Shown: one piece after another, positions 26,448 to 34,459 of the stretch
How positions within the stretch are numbered: position 1 is the stretch's first letter
Layout: every line of letters starts with the position of its first letter
Notes under the pieces: generated by a model
Told to the model about the DNA's origin: nothing
The model's database searches: none
Seen by the model: the letters and a program-made list of their open reading frames with translations, nothing else
Source of the DNA: Halobacillus sp. A5
GTDB lineage: Bacteria > Bacillota > Bacilli > Bacillales > Halobacillaceae
DNA length: 64,000 bases
Assembly (NCBI RefSeq): GCF_024189315.1
Contig: NZ_JAIZEO010000005.1
Span: 1 to 64,000 of the forward strand
Direction of reading: 5' to 3'
Translations under genes and position numbers: made by a program

Positions 26448-26626
26448 ACTTGAACGAAGGGAAGGCAAATGGTGCGCCACCAGCCAACGAGCTGGTTCTA
26501 GTGGGTTCGATTCCCACCCCGAATTTTTGTGAGCAATTGATGAAAATTCGAGGGTGGTTTGAACCTGCTGAACATGAGCTTCCTGCGTTCAGATTACCCT
26601 CCTCTAACAACAAGGAGGGATTTTTT
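26448..26626 (+). promoter_or_regulatory. Unclassified structured leader RNA with tRNA-like fold and terminator/RBS hairpin
   Basis: Upstream of the GNAT gene the RNA can form: a D-arm-like stem GGC/GCC (26464-66/26476-78); a five-pair stem CCAGC/GCTGG (26480-84/26491-95); a perfect T-arm GTGGG-TTCGATT-CCCAC (26501-517); a 14-bp stem with one bulge (26514-527 with 26543-557) that shares the T-arm 3' strand; a hairpin CTGAAC/GTTCAG (26568-573/26587-592); and a terminator CCCTCCT/AGGAGGG (26597-603/26613-619) with TTTTTT directly before the ATG. GAGGGT (26550-555) can pair with ACCCTC (26596-601) instead. The acceptor stem is not closed, so it is not a tRNA gene. Confidence 0.7.
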
Positions 26627-27178
26627 ATGCTGAAAAAGCGTGACTTACACGATGTTCCAGCTCTGTTTGACTTGATGATTGACCCTGAAGTTTTCCCGTA
26701 TGTGCGTGATAAAGCAGATACCAGCGATGAATATTATTTCATCACCAAGCAGACTATGGAAGCTGAAGAACACGGAGAGTTAATTTCCCGGACGATCCTT
26801 GATGAGTGGGGCCAGCCAATAGGTACAATAAACTTATTTGATATTCATGAAAATAAAGGATTTCTTGCGACATGGATTGGAAAACCTTTCTTCGGAAAAG
26901 GATATAATAAAATAGCAAAGGAAGCATTTTTTGAAGAGCTTTTCTTCCAGCTTACTATTGAAGGAATCTTTATGAAAATACGACGTGCAAACGTCAGATC
27001 TTTAAAAGCAGCTTTAAAACTACCTTACGTTGTGAATGCAAATGAGCTGTACCCTGAGATTTATCAATGGATTAATCGTGACGTGGATATTTATGATTTA
27101 TATATGATTTCAAAAGAGCAGTATTTGTTCCATTATTACGGAGATCAAACTTCAGAAGAAGAAATATTGGAAGCATAG
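26627..27178 (+). CDS. GNAT-family N-acetyltransferase
   Basis: The 183-residue protein starts MLKKRDLHDVPALFDLM. It has a GNAT-like acetyl-CoA loop region WIGKPFFGKGYNKIAKEAF (about residues 86-104) and the IRRANVRSLKAALKL helix, resembling the RimJ/RimL-type subgroup. I use ATG 26627 because AAGGAGGG stands 7 bases upstream; the ORF is open for 61 more codons, but that stretch is the structured leader RNA. The target is unknown. The gene ends at a bidirectional terminator. Confidence 0.8.
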   Translation: MLKKRDLHDVPALFDLMIDPEVFPYVRDKADTSDEYYFITKQTMEAEEHGELISRTILDEWGQPIGTINLFDIHENKGFLATWIGKPFFGKGYNKIAKEAFFEELFFQLTIEGIFMKIRRANVRSLKAALKLPYVVNANELYPEIYQWINRDVDIYDLYMISKEQYLFHYYGDQTSEEEILEA

Positions 27179-27199
27179 ATAACCTATGCTTCCTTTTTT
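27170..27199. terminator. Bidirectional terminator
   Basis: GAAGCATAG and CTATGCTTC form a stem around ATAAC followed by TTTTTT, between the convergent GNAT and RsiV-like genes. Confidence 0.88.
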
Positions 27200-27863
27200 A
27201 AACTGTTTTTGGAATGGGCACGCTCTTCTTATGCTGAGGTTTTTCTTTCTTAACTAGTTGGTACGGAATACTAATTTCGGGTGTACCGTATACTCCTGAT
27301 GCAATTTCGTATTTATCAAAGACGAGAGTAAGCTTTCCATCGTTAATGTAGTAAGCAGTATCCTTTCTTACCCCTCCGAAGTTCTGCACTTTAAAGGTCT
27401 CCGGATCACGCGCTAGTTTTCTTTCCACCTCTACATTCAACTTGTCAAGGTGAGCCACATCTTCTAAATTCATGAAGACTCCCCCTTCTTTATTCTCAAA
27501 ATTAATCGACCGCACGGAGGATGCATAATGGTCCCCTTTCGTAATGTTTGAAATGAGGATTACTGAAATTAAATCTTTGTCCTCTATAACGGAAGATTCG
27601 CCGTAATATAAGACTGGAATACCTACAGATTCTTCCCCTGCTCTCTTTACTTCCTCCATGGTCTCTTCAATCTCACTCTTTATCTGCCCGTTTACTTCCT
27701 GTTCAAGGTTTTTGTTGATCAGCCCGTCAAAGTTTGGAAAATCAATATGAATTTCATAGTCCTCCATAACGCGATCTTTATGCTTAATGCTATAAACACT
27801 CTCAGCCTGAGCAGGTAGAGCCGAGAACACTACAGCTATAATAATTAAAAGTATGGTCCTCAT
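27198..27863 (-). CDS. Secreted RsiV/DUF3298-domain protein
   Basis: The 221-residue protein has a signal peptide (residues 1-20, PAQAES) and then a DUF4163-like segment (about 25-105) and a DUF3298-like C-terminal domain (about 115-205, DLNEVEHLDKLN-type VAHLDKLN and ASGVYGTPEISIPYQ). The same domains form the extracellular part of the anti-sigma factor RsiV and of the deacetylase PdaC, but here no sigma-binding or deacetylase part is present. It may bind a wall component such as lysozyme-exposed glycan; that is inference. Confidence 0.75.
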   Translation of the reverse strand: MRTILLIIIAVVFSALPAQAESVYSIKHKDRVMEDYEIHIDFPNFDGLINKNLEQEVNGQIKSEIEETMEEVKRAGEESVGIPVLYYGESSVIEDKDLISVILISNITKGDHYASSVRSINFENKEGGVFMNLEDVAHLDKLNVEVERKLARDPETFKVQNFGGVRKDTAYYINDGKLTLVFDKYEIASGVYGTPEISIPYQLVKKEKPQHKKSVPIPKTV

Positions 27864-27995
27864 TTAAATCCCCCTTTTATTGCCTCCGTTTTAGTGTGAC
27901 CACTTTTATTAAAACTTATCGATTTTGAAAAAATTTCTAATCTCAGTTGTAATTTTCATTATTTTTGGTAAAATTAATACAATTTACATAACAAA

Positions 27996-28004
27996 GGGGG
28001 GGGG
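27996..28004 (+). repeat. G9 homopolymer at the ribosome-binding site
   Basis: Nine consecutive G residues replace a normal GGAGG ribosome site and stand 7 bases before ATG 28012. Confidence 0.8.
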
Positions 28005-28011
28005 AATGAGT

Positions 28012-28827
28012 ATGATCCGTAAACTAACAATACAAGATGATACAGCTTGTCAACGCTTATTAGCTGAAAAGCCTGCCGAAAACTTGTTCATCATTGGTGA
28101 TATTGAAAACTTCGGATATGATCAGGATTTTCAAACACTTTGGGGAGACTTTGACGAGCAGCAGGAACTCTGTGCCATATTACTTAAATATCATAACAAT
28201 TATATTGCTTACGCAAGTGGGAACTTTAATGCTGAAGGTTTCGCCAATGTTATTAATAGAGACTTTGACTTTATGCAGCTCTCCGGCATTCAATCCATAA
28301 CGGAACAAATTCTTCCTTACATCAACCATCAGCTTAAGAAAACACGGTCACTCTATTACGCGAAATGTGACAGCAAGAATAAGCTTGGACTGAACCTGGA
28401 AACTTCGCTCGTTAAATTAGCATCCGTAAAGGATGTGCCTCGAATTATCGAACTGCACGACAAGATTCCTGAATTTGAACAGGATGCCAGCCGTGAAAGC
28501 AGCATGATTAAAGGAATAGAAGGAAAATCTGCCCGGATTTATTACGTGCAGCAGGGTGAACAAATCATTTCCAGTGCTTCCACAACAGCTGAAAATTCGA
28601 TGTCCGCCATGATTGTAGGGGTTTGTACTCATCCTGACCACAAACGTAAAGGTTATGCCAGTACTTGTATGAAACAGCTTTGTAAGGATCTGTTAGAAGA
28701 AGAGAAAATGCTTTGTCTTTTTTACGACAACCCGGAAGCAGGTTCAATTTACAAGCGGCTCGGATTTGAAGATATCGGAATGTGGACGATGAATATTTTT
28801 GATCCTGTTAAACAATCGGTATCATAA
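28012..28827 (+). CDS. Two-part GNAT-family acetyltransferase
   Basis: The 271-residue protein has a degenerate N-terminal GNAT-like half and a C-terminal catalytic half with MIVGVCTHPDHKRKGYASTCMKQLC (acetyl-CoA loop RKGYAS, about residues 202-225) and YDNPEAGSIYKRLGF. This is the FR47-like/GNAT plan. The preferred start is ATG 28012, 7 bases after a run of nine G residues that acts as the ribosome site; ATG 28006 is too close. Slippage in the G run would alter initiation. A perfect terminator follows. Substrate unknown. Confidence 0.8.
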   Translation: MIRKLTIQDDTACQRLLAEKPAENLFIIGDIENFGYDQDFQTLWGDFDEQQELCAILLKYHNNYIAYASGNFNAEGFANVINRDFDFMQLSGIQSITEQILPYINHQLKKTRSLYYAKCDSKNKLGLNLETSLVKLASVKDVPRIIELHDKIPEFEQDASRESSMIKGIEGKSARIYYVQQGEQIISSASTTAENSMSAMIVGVCTHPDHKRKGYASTCMKQLCKDLLEEEKMLCLFYDNPEAGSIYKRLGFEDIGMWTMNIFDPVKQSVS

Positions 28828-28861
28828 AAAAAAGCGATCTCAGCTGAGATCGCTTTTTTTA
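28826..28861. terminator. Perfect bidirectional terminator
   Basis: AAAAGCGATCTCAG and CTGAGATCGCTTTT form a perfect palindrome with runs of A and T at the ends. Confidence 0.93.
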
Positions 28862-29701
28862 AAGTATAAAACGCATTTGATTTCCAGATGGATCTTTCAC
28901 TAATATATAATTTTCACCACGCTTGCAGGCATAATCACTTTCCTGCAGAAGTTTTTCTAAACGAGCAAGTTCTTCAGCTGAAGCCACCTGTAATGAATAT
29001 TCTATAAGTCCGGCAGCTTCAGGCGGGTTGGAAGGAACACCTGCCCCGGCCCATGTATTTAATCCTATATGATGGTGATAGTCTTGTGCCGCTAAAAACA
29101 AAGCTTGGTTTCCATGCCTGATTTTTACTTGAAAATTTAGAATTGAATGATAAAAATGAAGGGCTTCAGGAATGCTCGCCACATGCAAGTGGATGTGTCC
29201 CATTACCGTACCCTCAGGCAGCCCCTCCCACTGATTCTTATATTTTAATATGTCCTCTGCATTTAAAGGATCTGAAGCCAGAGGCAATGAGCCATCATCT
29301 TCTGTCTGCCACTTTTCTTTAGGACGGTCACAATACACCTCAATCCCATTCCCATCAGGATCGCTAAGATAAATCGCTTCACTAAAAATATGATCAGCTG
29401 CGCCTTGTATAGGGGCGTTTACATTAAGTAAATGGTTCAGTATACCCGCCAAGTCTTCCCGAGCCGGCACTAACAATGCAAAATGGTACAGCCCTGCCTT
29501 TCCTGATAATTTTTTAAACTCTGCACCAGATCGTACCATAAGCAGTACGTGCTCACCAACGCCAAGCTGAAGCTCTTCCTTTGTTTCTTTCAAGACTTTT
29601 AGACCAATAACTTCAGTATAAAATCGTCTCGCTTCCATTAAATCAGTCACTCGAATCGTCACTTCTTTAATATGGGGACTTTCCGCCGTTGAATAATTCA
29701 A
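28859..29701 (-). CDS. VOC-family dioxygenase/glyoxalase, CatE-like
   Basis: The 280-residue protein has two VOC modules (about residues 8-125 and 150-278). Putative metal ligands are His in HIKEVTIRV, His in GLYHFALLVP, Glu in NGIEVYCDRP, and the second-module MGHIHLHV and HHIGLNTW. B. subtilis CatE (catechol 2,3-dioxygenase) and its paralogues have this size and layout, but the substrate cannot be fixed here. I chose TTG 29701 because AGGAGA stands 8 bases upstream; the GTG at 29719 lies on top of that ribosome site. Confidence 0.82.
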   Translation of the reverse strand: MNYSTAESPHIKEVTIRVTDLMEARRFYTEVIGLKVLKETKEELQLGVGEHVLLMVRSGAEFKKLSGKAGLYHFALLVPAREDLAGILNHLLNVNAPIQGAADHIFSEAIYLSDPDGNGIEVYCDRPKEKWQTEDDGSLPLASDPLNAEDILKYKNQWEGLPEGTVMGHIHLHVASIPEALHFYHSILNFQVKIRHGNQALFLAAQDYHHHIGLNTWAGAGVPSNPPEAAGLIEYSLQVASAEELARLEKLLQESDYACKRGENYILVKDPSGNQMRFIL

Positions 29702-29836
29702 ATTAACATCTCCTAACACTTACTTTTTGTAAGTTGATTATATTTGATTACTTATATTTATTCAACAAATAAGACTTTTAATTAGTTGGTTCTGCGGGTA
29801 TGGTTTTATAAATACGAAATAGGAGGATTTCAAGCA

Positions 29837-30196
29837 ATGGAAAAATTAATGTTCATCCAAACAGGTATGGGAATTGATGTCCACGGACAAAACATTACCC
29901 ATGCATCCATACGTGCCGTACAAAATGCGATAAACTCCAATTCAATGCCAGGGATCCGTGAAGCACTACCTGATCAAGACCTCAATAATATGAAAGTGAA
30001 TGTAAAACTTGCCCTCCCTGCTGATCACGATAACCTTGATGAAGAAGAAGTAAAACAGGCTATCCCTTACGGAGATGTAAAAATAGAGAAACTGGATGGC
30101 GGGATGATGACGACCAGCGGAATCGTTCTTGAAGAAAAAAATGATTCCAATGATCAAATGTATATTGTCAACGCTTCTGTAGAAGTGGGCTATTAA
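29837..30196 (+). CDS. Lin0512 family protein
   Basis: The 119-residue protein starts MEKLMFIQTGMGIDVHGQNI and has the pattern THASIRAVQNAINSNSMPG and KVNVKLALPAD, recalled as the Lin0512/conserved hypothetical 02058 family. ATG 29837 follows AGGAGGATTTCAAGCA; the longer ORF start at 29786 has no site. It is a soluble ring-forming-type small protein of unknown function. An interspersed repeat begins just after its stop. Confidence 0.78.
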   Translation: MEKLMFIQTGMGIDVHGQNITHASIRAVQNAINSNSMPGIREALPDQDLNNMKVNVKLALPADHDNLDEEEVKQAIPYGDVKIEKLDGGMMTTSGIVLEEKNDSNDQMYIVNASVEVGY

Positions 30197-30197
30197 C

Positions 30198-30483
30198 AAG
30201 AGGCTGGAACATAAGTAAAGCAGTAATTTCAAAAAACAAACATTTGTATAAACGCAGAGGATTAGCGTAGTCAAAATGCGAAGACTCCTGTGCAAACAGC
30301 ACGAGCCGAAGATTCCGGAAAAGCATTCCTTGCTATCTGAGGAAGCTTAAGGCCGTGCCCACGGAAAGCGAAACATTTTGACGGAGCGATAGTGTGAACT
30401 TCTTTAACATAAATAATCCGAACTGATTTCTACAAAATCATTCGGATTATTTTATGTTTTATTCAGTTTTCTCCCGACCTCTT
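30198..30483. repeat. Bacillaceae interspersed repeat, MITE-like, copy 1
   Basis: A 286-base non-coding element lies between a plus-strand and a minus-strand stop. Ends are imperfect inverted repeats (AAGAGGCTGGAACATAA and, inverted, AAGAGGTCGGGAGAAAA). It contains the block ACTCCTGTGCAAACAGCACG, the arms TCAAAATG and CATTTTGA, and near one end a strong hairpin AATAATCCGAA/TTCGGATTATT that can terminate the minus-strand gene. Copy 2 at 37571-37857 aligns over its whole length. I recall such GACTCCTG...CACGAG elements as widespread in Bacillaceae genomes. Confidence 0.85.
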
Positions 30484-30484
30484 G

Positions 30485-31135
30485 TTATTTATCCCATTCG
30501 TCATGTTCTTCTTTATACTTTTCATAATGAAGGTTATGTTCAAGGTGAATATTTTCATCCCCTGTATATCCATGGATATCTGTGGACACGAAAGGTTCAA
30601 ATTCTTCAGTATACCCTGCCCCCTCATCCTCTTCCTGCAAAGAAGAGTCCTCATAAGTCATGCTATTTTCGTTAAATGATGCGGCCTGCTGGTAAGCATC
30701 AGGCTCTCTGTCATCCCCCTGATCAATTTCTTCCAGCACTTCTTCTTCAATACTTCTGTCATTTGGAACATGTTGAGCAGAAGCATATTCTTTTAATGTT
30801 CTTGCAGTTGGTAAAGCTTCAAGCCTTTCCTTTGGAATCTGTTTCCCAGTTACTGCACACACACCGTAAGTCCCCTGCTCCATCCTTTTTAAAGCATGTT
30901 TAATTTCTTCTAACTCTTCCTCGACATGATCCAGCATAGCCATATCCTTTTCCCGCTCGTACAGCTCAGTTCCAGAATCTGCTGGGTGATTATCATATTG
31001 AGATAATTCTCCAGAAGCCCTGTCACTTGCAAACCCGCGGTCCAACCCATAATGGTTATTTTTTATCATTTTTTGCTCAATTTCTCGTTTTCTTTCCTCA
31101 AGTTGAGCCTTAAAATGAGTGTAATCCATCGTCAT
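30485..31135 (-). CDS. yteA: YteA-family sporulation-associated protein (DksA/TraR-like)
   Basis: The 216-residue protein has a coiled-coil N-terminus (about residues 5-95, LEERKREIEQKM and DHVEEELEEIKHALKRM) and a degenerate DksA/TraR zinc finger GTYGVCAVTGKQIPKERLEALP (only one Cys remains of the usual four), then an acidic tail. This is the YteA family, under mother-cell sigma-K control in B. subtilis. Start ATG 31135 after AGGAGGAATGACG. The stop lies 1 base from the interspersed repeat. Confidence 0.8.
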   Translation of the reverse strand: MTMDYTHFKAQLEERKREIEQKMIKNNHYGLDRGFASDRASGELSQYDNHPADSGTELYEREKDMAMLDHVEEELEEIKHALKRMEQGTYGVCAVTGKQIPKERLEALPTARTLKEYASAQHVPNDRSIEEEVLEEIDQGDDREPDAYQQAASFNENSMTYEDSSLQEEDEGAGYTEEFEPFVSTDIHGYTGDENIHLEHNLHYEKYKEEHDEWDK

Positions 31136-31211
31136 TCCTCCTGTTTCATCACTTACCTATAGTGTGTCTAAGAGGATGGGTAGTATTCATGTAATGGTAA
31201 TCAGTCGAGCT

Positions 31212-31242
31212 TCAAAAAAAGACGGCCACTATATGACCGACT
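31212..31242 (-). terminator. Terminator of the yrrT-luxS-mccAB operon
   Basis: CGGTC and GGCCG form a short stem followed by TCTTTTTTT on the minus strand, just after mccB. Confidence 0.6.
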
Positions 31243-31248
31243 TTCCCT

Positions 31249-32385
31249 TTACTTTCTCAATGCCTGTAAAAAATCTTCTTTTAAATCCTCAATATCTTCA
31301 AGTCCTATCGAAACGCGGATAAGACCGTCTGTAATTCCGAGCTCAGCCCGCCTCTGAGCTGGTATTGAAGCATGAGTCATCATTGCCGGCACCGATATCA
31401 GACTTTCAACTGCGCCAAGACTTTCAGCTAACGTAAAGTATTTCACATTGCGCAGCACCTGACCGGCTCTCTCCCCGCTGCCGACATCAAATGAAATCAT
31501 ACCGCCGTATCCGCCTGCCTGAGTTTCGTGAACTTGCCTGCCTTTATGATTTTTCAAGCCAGGATAATAAATCGTTGTAACCTCGGATAGAGTTTCAAGA
31601 AATTCTACAAAGCTTTTTGTATTACTTTCAATTTCTTCCATTCGTACTCCAAGCGTCTTAATACCACGCATAAGGAGCCATGAATCCTGTGGGCCCAGCA
31701 CCCCGCCTGTAGAATTCATAACAAAGTGGACATCTTCTGCAGTCTTTTCTGAATTTACAACAACAAGCCCTGCAACGACATCACTATGACCACCTAAATA
31801 TTTGGTCGCACTGTGAATAACAATGTCTGCACCGGCTTCAAGCGGATTCTGCCAATAGGGCGTACTGAAGGTATTATCTACAATAAACGTTAATCCTCTG
31901 CTTTTCGCAAGCTCTGCAACTTTCTTCATGTCCGTTATTTTGAGCAGCGGATTTGTCGGTGTTTCTACATATACTGCTTTAGTTTTATCTGTTATCGCCG
32001 CTTCAATGTTCGCCGTTTCACTCGTGTCTACAAATGAAGACTCTATTCCAAAACGGTTGATGACTTTAGAAACAAAGCGGTACGTTCCCCCATATACATC
32101 ATCCGTAAAAATAACATGATCTCCTTGTTTAAAAGTCATCATTACAGCTGTAATCGCTGCCATTCCAGACCCAAAGGCAAATCCTGCACAGCCTCCTTCC
32201 AGTTCCTTAATCAGCTCCTCAAGAGCAAACCGGGTCGGATTACCTGTTCTTGAATATTCGTATCCTTTATGCTGACCAACGCCATCCTGTTTGTAGGTAC
32301 TCACTTGATAAACAGGTACAGAAACCGCGCCAGTATGCTCGTCACTCGTTATTCCTCCGTGAATCAGTCGTGTCTTTTTCCTCAT
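31249..32385 (-). CDS. mccB: Cystathionine gamma-lyase / homocysteine gamma-lyase (MccB, YrhB)
   Basis: This 378-residue Cys/Met-metabolism PLP enzyme cleaves cystathionine to cysteine. The PLP Lys is in HSATKYLGGHSD, and GSGMAAITAVMM, DDVYGGTYRF and YVETPTNPLLK are family motifs. The N-terminus THFGG-type TRLIHGGITSDEHTGAV fits MccB/MetC. It overlaps mccA by 4 bases (ATGA) and is the last gene of the operon; yrhC, which follows in B. subtilis, is not seen. Confidence 0.92.
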   Translation of the reverse strand: MRKKTRLIHGGITSDEHTGAVSVPVYQVSTYKQDGVGQHKGYEYSRTGNPTRFALEELIKELEGGCAGFAFGSGMAAITAVMMTFKQGDHVIFTDDVYGGTYRFVSKVINRFGIESSFVDTSETANIEAAITDKTKAVYVETPTNPLLKITDMKKVAELAKSRGLTFIVDNTFSTPYWQNPLEAGADIVIHSATKYLGGHSDVVAGLVVVNSEKTAEDVHFVMNSTGGVLGPQDSWLLMRGIKTLGVRMEEIESNTKSFVEFLETLSEVTTIYYPGLKNHKGRQVHETQAGGYGGMISFDVGSGERAGQVLRNVKYFTLAESLGAVESLISVPAMMTHASIPAQRRAELGITDGLIRVSIGLEDIEDLKEDFLQALRK

Positions 32386-33308
32386 TGCTTACACTCCTCA
32401 TAAATCCCCTGGCTTAAATAACGCTCACTGCTGTCCGGAAAAATCGTAGCAATTCTTGCCCCTGGAACCGCCTTTTCTGCTTCTCGTAATGCCGCTTCGA
32501 ATGCAGCACCGGACGAGCTGGCTGCAAGCAGTCCTTCATTCAAAGCCAGCTCCTTTAAACGTTGAAAAGCAATTTTGTCCGAAACTGTATGAACAGCGTC
32601 AAAATAACTGTCATCCATATAAGAAGGTAAAAATTCCATACCGATTCCTTCTGTTCGATGAGGACCAGGTTTTCCTCCATTTAAAATCGATCCTTCAGGT
32701 TCTACGATTACTGTTTTTATCAAAGGGTTCTGCTCTTTTAAATAACGGGCAGTACCCATAAATGTACCGCCAGTTCCTGCTCCTGCAACAAATATATCAA
32801 TCTGCCCGTTTAAATCATTGTAAATTTCCGGTGCCAGCGTGTCGTAGTACGTATTGGGATTCGCCATATTGTGAAATTGCTGAGGACTAAAAGCATCAGG
32901 AATTTCATCACAAAGCTGCTCAGCCTTTTTGATTGCTCCGATCATTCCTTCAGCAGTAGGTGTATGAACAATTTGCGCACCCAGAGCTTTCATCAACGAT
33001 TGCTTTTCTATACTGAACTTCTTCGGAATAACGAACAGCACTTTAAAACCTTTTCCGATTGCAGCCAGGGCCAGGCCTATGCCTGTATTGCCTGCAGTCG
33101 GTTCCACAATTGTGCTGCCTCGTTTCAACAGCCCGCGGGCCAATGCATCTTCAATCAATTTTAAACCCAGACGGTCCTTGACACTGCCGCCTGGGTTCAT
33201 AAATTCGAGCTTTGCAAAAATGCGCGCTTGATTAGGAATCGCAGAGTGTGTCAATTCAATCATCGGTGTCTGACCGACAAGTGATTGAACGTTCGTAACG
33301 TATCCCAT
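32382..33308 (-). CDS. mccA: O-acetylserine-dependent cystathionine beta-synthase (MccA, YrhA)
   Basis: This 308-residue fold-type II PLP enzyme joins O-acetylserine and homocysteine to cystathionine. The PLP Lys is in NPGGSVKDRLGL, the Asn loop is PTAGNTGIGLA and the phosphate loop is GAGTGGTFMGTA. Pairing with mccB distinguishes it from cysteine synthase CysK. Ribosome site GGTGAGG before ATG 33308. It follows luxS by 23 bases and overlaps mccB. Confidence 0.92.
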   Translation of the reverse strand: MGYVTNVQSLVGQTPMIELTHSAIPNQARIFAKLEFMNPGGSVKDRLGLKLIEDALARGLLKRGSTIVEPTAGNTGIGLALAAIGKGFKVLFVIPKKFSIEKQSLMKALGAQIVHTPTAEGMIGAIKKAEQLCDEIPDAFSPQQFHNMANPNTYYDTLAPEIYNDLNGQIDIFVAGAGTGGTFMGTARYLKEQNPLIKTVIVEPEGSILNGGKPGPHRTEGIGMEFLPSYMDDSYFDAVHTVSDKIAFQRLKELALNEGLLAASSSGAAFEAALREAEKAVPGARIATIFPDSSERYLSQGIYEECKQ

Positions 33309-33331
33309 CGGATTTCCTCACCTTCTAATAT

Positions 33332-33790
33332 TTAAAAGACTTCTGTCCATTCATCTCGTTTCTCAAGCAATTCACGAGCAAGTTCCTTCGCACCCTCTAA
33401 GCTGTGGCTCGCTGCAAAACCGCACTGGACTTCATTGCATGCTGGTACTTCCTCAGCTACAAGAACATCATTGAGCGTATTTTCTAATACATTTAATACA
33501 TTTTCGTAGCTGTCATCATTTAGAACAGCGAGGTAGAAGCCGGTCTGGCAGCCCATGGGTCCAATATCAATGACACGATCATGGTGGTCACGGCTTTTCT
33601 CTGCCATTAAATGCTCCAGCGAGTGAAGAGAAGGCATTTCCATATGCTCTTTGTTCGGCTGCTTCAAGCGGATATCATATTTAAAAATTTTGTCTCCATG
33701 ATCACCCTCTGTTACTCCTACCAGCCGGACATAAGGGGCTTTCACTTTTGTGTGGTCAAGGTTAAAACTTTCAACGTTCATTTGCGGCAT
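33332..33790 (-). CDS. luxS: S-ribosylhomocysteine lyase LuxS
   Basis: LuxS splits S-ribosylhomocysteine into homocysteine and DPD, the autoinducer-2 precursor. The 152-residue protein has the metal motif HSLEH (LHSLEHL, about residues 56-60), the catalytic Cys in [10 protein letters not shown] and the third ligand Cys in NEVQCGFA. It lies 3 bases after yrrT and upstream of mccAB. In B. subtilis this slot is held by mtnN, with luxS elsewhere, so this arrangement links SRH cleavage directly to homocysteine use. Confidence 0.96.
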   Translation of the reverse strand: MPQMNVESFNLDHTKVKAPYVRLVGVTEGDHGDKIFKYDIRLKQPNKEHMEMPSLHSLEHLMAEKSRDHHDRVIDIGPMGCQTGFYLAVLNDDSYENVLNVLENTLNDVLVAEEVPACNEVQCGFAASHSLEGAKELARELLEKRDEWTEVF

Positions 33791-33793
33791 ACA

Positions 33794-34435
33794 TCATTCT
33801 CCTTTTCCCGCCTGGATCAGCCAGGCATATTTGTTTAATGGTTTAAATGTTACTTTAAATCCAAGCTGCAGAAACATGTGCTCAAGGTCCTCCAGGTAAG
33901 GATAATACTCCTCTCTTAAGTCTTGGGCTAAATTCATAAATCCTTTGTCTTCTGCTTCTTTAATCATCTGCAGCTTATAATTCTCATCTTTAAACAATGT
34001 ATCAATGAAAATAAGTTCTCCATTTGGTTCCAGTTTATCATAATATGTCTTTAAGGCTAACCTTTTCTCTTGATCATTAAGGTGGTGAAAAGCAAACGAG
34101 CTTACAATTGAACGAACCGGCATTTGCAGCATCGGAAAATGGATAAAATCACCCGCATACACAGCAGCTTCCGGACATTTTACTTTTGCAATCCGCCTCA
34201 TTTCTTCAGATGGTTCAATACCAATTACTACTTTATGCTGGGCAACTATCTTTTGTGTTAAATTTGCCGTACCCACTCCAAATTCAAGCACAGGGGATAT
34301 TGATAAATCAGCCAGCTCCTGCAGCATAGCATCGTACCCTTCAAAGACCTCTTTGTATTCTGGATCACTTCCCGAAACCGTATCATCATAAGAGTCCGCC
34401 CATTGATTAAAAAGGTCGACAAACTCCACGCCCAT
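33794..34435 (-). CDS. yrrT: Putative class I SAM-dependent methyltransferase YrrT
   Basis: The 213-residue protein has motif I VLEFGVGTANLT (about residues 50-61), GIEPSEEMRRIAK and the post-II SFAFHHLND. It is the first gene of the mccAB operon in B. subtilis as well, where its acceptor is unknown. I chose ATG 34435 (MGVEFVDLFNQWADSYDD, as in YrrT) because GAGGAG stands 9 bases before it; ATG 34444 touches the ribosome site. A CymR-type palindrome lies upstream. Confidence 0.88.
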   Translation of the reverse strand: MGVEFVDLFNQWADSYDDTVSGSDPEYKEVFEGYDAMLQELADLSISPVLEFGVGTANLTQKIVAQHKVVIGIEPSEEMRRIAKVKCPEAAVYAGDFIHFPMLQMPVRSIVSSFAFHHLNDQEKRLALKTYYDKLEPNGELIFIDTLFKDENYKLQMIKEAEDKGFMNLAQDLREEYYPYLEDLEHMFLQLGFKVTFKPLNKYAWLIQAGKGE

Positions 34436-34459
34436 TTGATTCATCTCCTCAAATTTACA

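Noticed and set aside
26448-26540. Possible tRNA gene (good T-arm, D-like and anticodon-like stems)
   Set aside because: The acceptor strands do not pair (about three of seven bases), the central loop has six bases, and there is no CCA or discriminator in place. It reads better as part of a leader RNA.
26550-26566. GAGGGTGGTTTGAACC as a T-box sequence
   Set aside because: It lacks the invariant TGGNACCGCG core and there is no stem I with an AGTA loop. Compare the genuine T-box at 40552-40568.
26444-26626. N-terminal extension of the GNAT ORF (61 further codons)
   Set aside because: The stretch is the structured leader RNA. The real ribosome site AAGGAGGG lies just before ATG 26627.
27198-27863. 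RsiV anti-sigma factor or PdaC deacetylase
   Set aside because: Only the extracellular DUF4163/DUF3298-like part is present. It has a cleavable signal in place of a sigma-binding and transmembrane region, no deacetylase domain, and no ECF sigma gene nearby.
30198-30483. Insertion sequence
   Set aside because: The element is too short to code for a transposase and holds no ORF; it can only be non-autonomous.
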